NCBI GenBank assembly: GCA_009377585.1
Contig: WHTS01000007.1
Coordinates: 47,048 to 111,047, forward strand
Reading direction: 5' to 3'
Source of the DNA: Betaproteobacteria bacterium
Lineage (GTDB): Bacteria > Pseudomonadota > Gammaproteobacteria > Burkholderiales > WYBJ01
DNA: 64,000 bases
Each line of letters opens with the position of its first letter. Within the stretch, counting starts at the first letter, position 1. Position numbers and translations under genes: made by a program. Below, in pieces: positions 58,595-64,000 of this stretch. Below the pieces are notes generated by a model. It saw only the letters and a program-made list of their open reading frames with translations, made no database searches and had not been told where the DNA came from.

Positions 58595-58658
58595 AGGCGC
58601 CGCTGGCGCGTGTGGCGTGATGGTTCGACTTGCAGCCAGGATCCGTGGGCGCGCGCGG

Positions 58659-58687
58659 TTGTTGTGCCCCAGGCGTTTGGCTAGAAT
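58659..58687 (+). promoter_or_regulatory. Candidate sigma-70 promoter for sodB
   Basis: TTGTTG (58659-58664) and TAGAAT (58682-58687) are spaced by 17 nt and end 35 nt before the sodB ATG. No Fur-box-like palindrome was recognised. Confidence 0.55.
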
Positions 58688-58722
58688 GCTCTGTACCATT
58701 CGCGCCAACAGGAGAAGACAAG

Positions 58723-59307
58723 ATGAAGCACGAGCTTCCGCCTCTGCCCTACGCCATGGATGCGCTCGCCCCGCACGTATCCAAGGAAACGCTCGAGTTC
58801 CACTATGGCAAGCATCATCAGGCGTACGTCACCAACCTGAACAATCTCATCCCGAACACCGAGTACGACAAGATGACCCTGGAGGAGATCGTCAAGAAAG
58901 CGCCTCCGGGTGGAGTCTTCAACAACGCTGCGCAGGTCTGGAACCACACGTTCTTCTGGCGCTGCATGAAGCCGGGCGGCGGCGGTGCGCCGGGCGGCGC
59001 GCTGGCGCAGGCGATCGACAAGAAGTGGGGTTCCCTGGACGATTTCAAGAAGCAGTTCCAGGCCTCGGCCGTGGGCAACTTCGGCTCGGGCTGGACGTGG
59101 CTGGTGAAGAAGGGCGACGGCTCGGTCGATATCGTCAACACCAGCAATGCCGGCACCCCGCTCAGCACCAGCGACAAGGCGCTGCTGACGATCGACGTGT
59201 GGGAACATGCCTACTACATCGACTATCGCAACGCGCGGCCCAAGTTCGTCGAGACCTTTCTTGCCAGCCTTGCGAACTGGGATTTCGCGGCCAAGAATTT
59301 CGCCTGA
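58723..59307 (+). CDS. sodB: Iron superoxide dismutase
   Basis: A 194-residue cytoplasmic enzyme that converts superoxide to peroxide and oxygen. Metal ligands: His in HYGKHHQAY near residue 26, His in [14 protein letters not shown] near residue 75, and Asp and His in [16 protein letters not shown] near residue 159. The Gln in AAQVWNH and [13 protein letters not shown] favour the iron form. AGGAGA precedes the ATG with suitable spacing. A strong terminator follows. Confidence 0.96.
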   Translation: MKHELPPLPYAMDALAPHVSKETLEFHYGKHHQAYVTNLNNLIPNTEYDKMTLEEIVKKAPPGGVFNNAAQVWNHTFFWRCMKPGGGGAPGGALAQAIDKKWGSLDDFKKQFQASAVGNFGSGWTWLVKKGDGSVDIVNTSNAGTPLSTSDKALLTIDVWEHAYYIDYRNARPKFVETFLASLANWDFAAKNFA

Positions 59308-59323
59308 CCGTCACGCAACAGAA

Positions 59324-59367
59324 AAAGGGGCCAGGCTCGATCAATCGAGATCGAGCCTGGCCCCTTT
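59324..59367. terminator. Strong bidirectional hairpin terminator between sodB and the DUF192 gene
   Basis: A 17-bp perfect stem (59324-59340 pairing with 59351-59367) around a 10-nt loop, with AAAAAGGGGCC on the left and GGCCCCTTTAT on the right. It sits 16 nt after sodB and 28 nt before the convergent DUF192 stop. The sequence type (GGCCAGGCTCGA...) is common as a repeated intergenic hairpin in betaproteobacteria. Confidence 0.88.
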
Positions 59368-59395
59368 ATCGTTTGCGATTGGCGCGTGGCGGCGA

Positions 59396-59854
59396 TTACT
59401 TCGGCTTCGCTGCGGCTTCGAGCCCGAGCACCTTGGCGCCTGCACGAATGCCGCGCGCGGCGAACCAGCCCTGGTTCATCTCCAGGGCATAAAGGGCGAA
59501 CCCGGCCGCGGTATGGGAGTCGGTGGTGAGCGGCATCATGTCGGCGATGTTGAGAACGACGCCGCGCTCGTCGATGAATGCGACCGACAGCGGGATATAG
59601 GTGTTGCGCATCCACATGCCGTGGAAACCGGGTGCGGTGAACACGAACAGCATCCCGGCATCGGCGGCGAGCGGCTGCTTGCGATGCATGAGACCCAGCG
59701 TGCGCGCGGGTTCCGTGGCCGCGACTTCGGCGCTCACCTTGTGCTCGCCGATTCGCAGTTCGATCACGGGCAGCTTGTCGGCTGCGTGGCTCGCGGCGGT
59801 AACCAAAGCAAGCAGGGCGGGCAGCATGGCGATGCGCTTGGAAAGCGGTTTCAT
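59396..59854 (-). CDS. DUF192 family exported protein
   Basis: A 152-residue protein with a signal peptide (AMLPALLALVTAASHAADKL). The DUF192 core has EPARTLGLMHRKQPLAADAG, MLFVFTAPGFHGMWMRNTYI, PLSVAFIDERGVVLNI and EMNQGWFAARGI. The family is widespread, small and of unknown function. It is divergent from the TctC gene at 60.0 kb. Confidence 0.9.
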   Translation of the reverse strand: MKPLSKRIAMLPALLALVTAASHAADKLPVIELRIGEHKVSAEVAATEPARTLGLMHRKQPLAADAGMLFVFTAPGFHGMWMRNTYIPLSVAFIDERGVVLNIADMMPLTTDSHTAAGFALYALEMNQGWFAARGIRAGAKVLGLEAAAKPK

Positions 59855-60036
59855 GGCATCAGAACGAAAGCAAGTAGAGCGATTCTGCCACAGCCGCCGC
59901 CGCTGTCTCGTCGCTTCGCCATGCTATAGTCGTGCGGATCGTGGCGCATCCTATCGCCGCCTCGGCGACGCAAGCGTCGACCCCGCAAGCATCGACCTAA
60001 CGGCCCAACGGCGGCTTTGCCGGCCGCTCGCTCATC

Positions 60037-61032
60037 ATGCCGAAAAAACACCTGCTGGGTAGCCTGTTGCTGTGTTGTGCGCTCGTGCAGGCTGCGAGCG
60101 CGCCGGCCGCTTTGCTCGAGCGGCACGCCGAAGGTCCGTTTCCGAACCGGCCGATCCGGCTGGTCGTGACCTTTCCTCCGGGTGGCGGCACCGACACCTT
60201 GGCGCGCATCCTGGGCGTGCAGCTCGGCGAGATATGGCGCGAACAGGTGGTGATCGACAATCGTCCGGGCGCGAGCGGCAACATCGGCGCCGAGATCGTC
60301 GCGCGTTCCGCGTCCGACGGTTACACGCTGCTCATGGTGAACAGCACCTTCGCGATGAATGCCGGCTTGTACTCGAAGCTCAAGTTCGACTCGGTGCGCG
60401 ACTTCACCGCGATCGCACGGGTCGCCTCCACCTCCGGCATCGTTGCGGTTCATCCTTCGCTCGCCGTCGGTTCGATCAAGGAGCTGATCGCAGCCGCGCG
60501 GACGAGACCTGGAAAAATCGCCTATTCGTCGTGCGGGAGCGGAACGCCGCAGCATCTCTCCGGCGAGCTGCTCAAGTTCCTGGCGAAGATCGAGCTGATC
60601 CACGTGCCGTACAAGGGCTGCGCACCGGCGCTCGCCGATGGCCTGGCGGGTCAGGTGCCCGTCATTTTCAATACCGTTCCGAACGTGCTGCCGCATGCGC
60701 GAGCGGGGCGCTTGCGCGCGCTTGCGGTGACGTCCGGAAAGCGCTTCGCCCTCGAACCCGATTTGCACACGGTCGCCGAGGCTGGGCTGGAAGGCTACGA
60801 CGTCGATCAGTGGTTCGCGGTGCTCGGCCCGAGCGGAATCCCGCAGCCGATCGTCGCTACGCTGAATCGCGAGATCGTACGCATCGTTGCGGCGCCCGCG
60901 TTGCGCGAGAAGCTGATCGCTCAGTATTTCGTTCCGGCGCCGTCCACACCCGAGCAGATGACGACCATCGTGCGCCAGGACATCGCTCGCTGGGCGAAAT
61001 TGATCAAGCAGGTCGGCATCCGGGTGGATTGA
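60037..61032 (+). CDS. Bug/TctC-family periplasmic substrate-binding protein
   Basis: A 331-residue exported receptor. The signal peptide is LLGSLLLCCALVQAASAPAA. Landmarks: VTFPPGGGTDTLARILG, NRPGASGNIGAEIVAR, SASDGYTLLMVNST, IELIHVPYKGCAPALADG. All conserved segments are intact, unlike the broken copies at 22.5-24.3 kb. TATAGT at about 59922 is a possible -10 box. There are no TctAB neighbours. It is convergent with cbiX (30 nt between stops). Confidence 0.93.
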   Translation: MPKKHLLGSLLLCCALVQAASAPAALLERHAEGPFPNRPIRLVVTFPPGGGTDTLARILGVQLGEIWREQVVIDNRPGASGNIGAEIVARSASDGYTLLMVNSTFAMNAGLYSKLKFDSVRDFTAIARVASTSGIVAVHPSLAVGSIKELIAAARTRPGKIAYSSCGSGTPQHLSGELLKFLAKIELIHVPYKGCAPALADGLAGQVPVIFNTVPNVLPHARAGRLRALAVTSGKRFALEPDLHTVAEAGLEGYDVDQWFAVLGPSGIPQPIVATLNREIVRIVAAPALREKLIAQYFVPAPSTPEQMTTIVRQDIARWAKLIKQVGIRVD

Positions 61033-61062
61033 CAGCGCTTTCTCGTTCGCTGCGCTTCGGCG

Positions 61063-61473
61063 TCACGCCAGTGGATGGCCGAGATCGGCTGCGCGCGTGC
61101 GCTCATGTTCGGCGACGGCCCAGTCGGCGATCGCCTGCAACAGGCTTTCGATCTCGCCCACCGCCGCGCTGGTTCGAACCAGCACGCCGGGATTGTCTTC
61201 GCAGGCCCGGGCGATGATTCGCGGCAGCTCCTCGCGCAGGTGGCGGCCTTGCGCCATGAAGAGCGGCAGCACCGTGACACGCTCGATGCTCTGGTCGGCC
61301 AGCGTGCCGATCACCTCGGGCAGGCCGGGCTGCATCTGTTCCAGAAAAGCCAGCACGACTGGCGTATCGGGCAGGCGCCGTTCGAGCCGGGCGCGCAGCG
61401 CCTCGAACGGACGCGCCCACTCGGGATCGCGCGAGCCGTGCGCAAACAGCACCAGGGCGGTATCGCTTGCCAT
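61063..61473 (-). CDS. cbiX: CbiX-type sirohydrochlorin chelatase
   Basis: A 136-residue short chelatase. ALVLFAHGSRDPEWARP at the start supplies the catalytic His, and VTVLPLFMAQGRHLREELP near residue 70 the second. It inserts iron or cobalt into sirohydrochlorin for sirohaem or cobalamin synthesis. The short length is that of the ancestral CbiX-S form, working as a dimer. It sits 2 nt after dut in the same direction. Confidence 0.88.
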   Translation of the reverse strand: MASDTALVLFAHGSRDPEWARPFEALRARLERRLPDTPVVLAFLEQMQPGLPEVIGTLADQSIERVTVLPLFMAQGRHLREELPRIIARACEDNPGVLVRTSAAVGEIESLLQAIADWAVAEHERTRAADLGHPLA

Positions 61474-61475
61474 CG

Positions 61476-61937
61476 TCAGCGGCCCGTGCTGCCGAAGCCT
61501 CCCGCGCCGCGGCTGCTGGCGCCGAATTCGTCCACGACGTTGAAGCCGACCTGCACCACCGGCACGATCACGAGCTGCGCCAGGCGCTCCATCGGCTCGA
61601 CGGTGAACGGCGCCTGGCCGCGATTCCAGGTGGATACGAAGATCTGCCCCTGGTAGTCGGAATCGATCAGGCCGACCAGGTTGCCGAGCACGATGCCGTG
61701 CTTGTGGCCCAGGCCCGAGCGGGGCAGGATGATCGCGGCGAGCCCCGGGTCGGCGATATGGATCGCGATGCCAGCAGGGATCAGCTCGGTCTGACCCGGC
61801 TTCAACTCGAGCGGCTTTTCCAGGCAGGCGCGCAGGTCGAGCCCCGCCGAACCCGGGGTGGCGTAGTGCGGCAACTGCTCGTGCAGACGCGCATCCAGAA
61901 CCTTCACGTCGATGCAGCGCGGTGCGGTCGCCGTCAT
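61476..61937 (-). CDS. dut: Deoxyuridine 5'-triphosphate nucleotidohydrolase
   Basis: A trimeric dUTPase of 153 residues that keeps uracil out of DNA and supplies dUMP. Motifs in order: [13 protein letters not shown] (1), [15 protein letters not shown] (2), [12 protein letters not shown] with the catalytic Asp (3), [10 protein letters not shown] (4) and [11 protein letters not shown] (5). Its ATG overlaps the coaBC stop (ATGA), the standard coaBC-dut order. Confidence 0.97.
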   Translation of the reverse strand: MTATAPRCIDVKVLDARLHEQLPHYATPGSAGLDLRACLEKPLELKPGQTELIPAGIAIHIADPGLAAIILPRSGLGHKHGIVLGNLVGLIDSDYQGQIFVSTWNRGQAPFTVEPMERLAQLVIVPVVQVGFNVVDEFGASSRGAGGFGSTGR

Positions 61938-63136
61938 CGTTTGGCGCCCTTGGCGGTGAGCTCGGCCACCCGCGCAATAAGCTGCCGAGCCTGCTCGAGC
62001 TTCGGTGCGCGCGCCAGCACGTGGCGTCCCGAGTCGTCGAACAGGACCAGCTCGTTGTCGTCGGCGCCGATCGCGTCCTGCACCAGGTTCGCGGCCAGCA
62101 GCGGAATGCGCTTGCGGTGCCGCTTGTCCTGCGCGTATTCCTCCAGGTTGCGGCTCTCGGCGGCGAAGCCGACGCAGAAGGGTGGATTCGACAGGCCTAC
62201 GACGTGGGCAAGAATGTCGGTGGTCGGAACAAGCTCGACTGTCATGCGCTGATCGGATTTCTTGATCTTGTGCTCGGCTGCGCTTGCCGGGCGGTAGTCG
62301 GCCACCGCGGCCACCCCGATGAAGATATCGCAGCCTTCGAGATGCGCCTTGACCTGGCCGAACATCTGCTCGGCGCTTTCCACGCGCACGACCGTGCACG
62401 AACGCAGCGGCGCCAGCGTGGTCGGTCCGCACACGATGGTGACTTCGGCACCCGCCTCGCACGCGGCGCGCGCGACCGCGAAGCCCATCTTGCCCGAGCT
62501 GCGATTGGTGATCCCCCGCACTGCGTCGATCGCCTCGAAGGTCGGGCCGGCCGTGAGCAGCACCCGCTTGCCCCGCAGCGCCTTGGGCTCGATCAGCGCC
62601 GTCAGCACGTCCTCGCAGATGTCCGCCGCTTCCAGCATGCGGCCCAAGCCGACCTCGCCGCAGGCCTGATCGCCGCTCGCCGGACCGAGCACGATGACGC
62701 CGTCCTTCTTCAACTGGGCGACGTTGCGTTGCGTGGCCGCGTTCTGCCACATCTGTCGGTTCATCGCCGGGGCCACGAACAGCGGGCAATCGCGCGCCAG
62801 GCACAGCGTCGACAGCAGGTCGTCGGCCAGTCCATGGGCAAGCTTGGCGAGCAGATCGGCGCTTGCCGGTGCGATGACGATCGCATCGCGGTCGCGCGAC
62901 AGGTCGATATGCGCCATGTTGTCGCCGATGCGCGCGTCCCACATATCCTTGTAAACAGGCTTGCCCGAGAGCGCCTGCATGGACACCGGCGTGATGAAGC
63001 CGCATGCGGCCTCGGTCATGACGACCTGGACGTCGATGCCCTCCTGCACGAACAGGCGGGTGAGCTCGGCCGCCTTGTAGGCCGCGATACCGCCGGAGAG
63101 CCCGAGCAGCAGGCGAGGTTTCGGTCGTGCGGGCAT
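61934..63136 (-). CDS. coaBC: Phosphopantothenoylcysteine synthetase/decarboxylase CoaBC
   Basis: A bifunctional coenzyme A enzyme of 400 residues. The CoaC half has [28 protein letters not shown] and [17 protein letters not shown] with the catalytic Cys near residue 158. The CoaB half starts [20 protein letters not shown] and includes [19 protein letters not shown] and VGFAAES. ATG 63136 ([12 protein letters not shown]) starts where homology begins. An upstream ATG would add 19 residues without support. It is divergent from radC. Confidence 0.95.
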   Translation of the reverse strand: MPARPKPRLLLGLSGGIAAYKAAELTRLFVQEGIDVQVVMTEAACGFITPVSMQALSGKPVYKDMWDARIGDNMAHIDLSRDRDAIVIAPASADLLAKLAHGLADDLLSTLCLARDCPLFVAPAMNRQMWQNAATQRNVAQLKKDGVIVLGPASGDQACGEVGLGRMLEAADICEDVLTALIEPKALRGKRVLLTAGPTFEAIDAVRGITNRSSGKMGFAVARAACEAGAEVTIVCGPTTLAPLRSCTVVRVESAEQMFGQVKAHLEGCDIFIGVAAVADYRPASAAEHKIKKSDQRMTVELVPTTDILAHVVGLSNPPFCVGFAAESRNLEEYAQDKRHRKRIPLLAANLVQDAIGADDNELVLFDDSGRHVLARAPKLEQARQLIARVAELTAKGAKR

Positions 63137-63334
63137 GATGTGTCGCGTACGAAGAAGCGATGCGTGAGTGTAAACCAGGAAGCGCAAGCCCACTGGGCGG
63201 ACCGGACGCGCCGGACGAGCCTTGCTTTCGAGCGTCCGGCCAGGGTATCCGGCATAGGCCTTGTGGGCGAGCGCGCAACCCCGGCCACGATGGCAGACTC
63301 GCGGTCGCGCTGGAGCGAACGAACGGGAAGGCGT

Positions 63335-64000
63335 ATGTCAATTAGCGATTGGCCGAGAGCCGAGCGCCCGCGAGAGCGCCTTCTGCGCTGCGGCGCGCAG
63401 CCGCTGTCGGATGCGGAGCTGCTCGCCGTCTTTCTACGCACCGGCGTGCGCGGCAAGACAGCGGTCGATGTCGCACGCGATCTGCTCGGACGCTTCGGCA
63501 GCCTCTCCGCCATACTCGCGGCCGAGCGCGCGGTGCTATGCGAGCAGCGCGGTTTCGGCATCTCCCGTTTCTGCCAGATGAGTGCGATGATGGAGCTCGT
63601 GCGTCGAACCTTGCGCGAAGAGATGGCGCGGCGCGATGCACTGGTCTCGCCCGGGGCGGTGCGCGACTTCCTGCGCCTGAAGCTGCGCGACCTGCCGCAC
63701 GAGGTGTTCGTCGGCCTGTACCTCGATGCGCAGAACCGGGTGATCGGCGACGAGGAACTGTTCCGAGGCACGCTGACCCAGACCAGTGTCTACCCGCGAG
63801 AAGTGGTCAAGAGCGCGCTCGCCCGCAATGCAGCCGCCATGATACTGGCGCACAACCATCCGTCCGGCGTGGCCGAGCCGAGCCACGCCGACGAAGCGCT
63901 CACACGGGCGTTGCGCCAGGCCTTAGCGCTGGTGGACGTGCGGGTGCTCGACCACTTCGTGATCGCGGGCAATGCCGCGATTTCGTTCGCGGAACGTGGA
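63335..64000 (+). CDS. radC: RadC family JAB/MPN-domain protein (3' end off window)
   Basis: 222 codons are visible. The N-terminal helix-hairpin-helix region ([39 protein letters not shown]) is followed by the JAMM centre: [20 protein letters not shown], then [20 protein letters not shown] with the zinc-binding His and Asp. The text ends at SFAERG, where family members usually have only one or two more residues before the stop, so almost all of the gene is here. The classical DNA-repair role is doubtful. The divergent coaBC/radC arrangement is common. Confidence 0.95.
   Translation, partial: MSISDWPRAERPRERLLRCGAQPLSDAELLAVFLRTGVRGKTAVDVARDLLGRFGSLSAILAAERAVLCEQRGFGISRFCQMSAMMELVRRTLREEMARRDALVSPGAVRDFLRLKLRDLPHEVFVGLYLDAQNRVIGDEELFRGTLTQTSVYPREVVKSALARNAAAMILAHNHPSGVAEPSHADEALTRALRQALALVDVRVLDHFVIAGNAAISFAERG

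Overview
The window is high-GC, gene-dense chromosomal DNA that reads as a betaproteobacterium, probably Burkholderiales-like. The evidence is the rpmE-rho-trxA block next to an AddB/AddA-type recombination pair, a BktB-type ketothiolase beside a phasin (polyhydroxyalkanoate metabolism), several Bug/TctC periplasmic binding proteins without their membrane partners, an osmoregulated periplasmic glucan locus, and a coaBC-dut-cbiX group divergent from radC. I saw no rRNA, tRNA, CRISPR array, prophage or insertion sequence.

Layout. 0-8.3 kb: carbon storage genes (pgi, phasin, bktB, glgC, a GH57 glycosidase) plus the redox chaperone hslO. 8.5-13.5 kb: a GT-C glycosyltransferase, the ABC-F ATPase yheS, and a UPF0016/TMEM165 exporter behind a yybP-ykoY manganese riboswitch. 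13.3-22.2 kb: rpmE, rho and trxA on the minus strand, then fdxA and the addB/addA-like nuclease-helicase pair on the plus strand. 22.2-24.8 kb: a decaying patch with two broken TctC genes, a dehydrogenase relic and an N-terminally shortened CBS gene. 25.7-28.2 kb: a fused CofG-CofH (FbiC-like) F420 cofactor enzyme. 28.3-33.9 kb: opgG, opgH and a convergent opgD. 34.1-44.7 kb: catabolic and accessory genes (amidohydrolase, two intact TctC proteins, an AtuA-type pair, an NDP-forming acyl-CoA synthetase, NnrS, ChaN). 44.7-50 kb: an M1 peptidase, msrA, a DUF2520 protein, a cupin and an AmiD-type amidase. 50.3-52.4 kb: a radical SAM gene carrying an intein. 52.4-59.9 kb: a histone-deacetylase-like enzyme, mscL, an epimerase, ybiB, a PP2C phosphatase, sodB and a DUF192 gene. 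60-64 kb: another TctC, then cbiX, dut and coaBC, and the start of radC.

The most notable item is the intein. A 347-residue intein with LAGLIDADG homing-endonuclease blocks splits the CX3CX2C iron-sulfur motif of a PA0069-family radical SAM protein. The intein's own first Cys sits where the third cluster ligand would be, so an unspliced precursor could in principle still build the motif. Other points of interest are the single-chain F420 enzyme in a betaproteobacterium, an opgG whose signal peptide can only be translated from a non-canonical start (ATC), many short in-frame tandem duplications scattered through unrelated genes (including a triplicated Shine-Dalgarno unit before pgi), and a small dispersed palindromic repeat family with a conserved tail.

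No searches were run. Names rest on reading the translated proteins and remembered family hallmarks.
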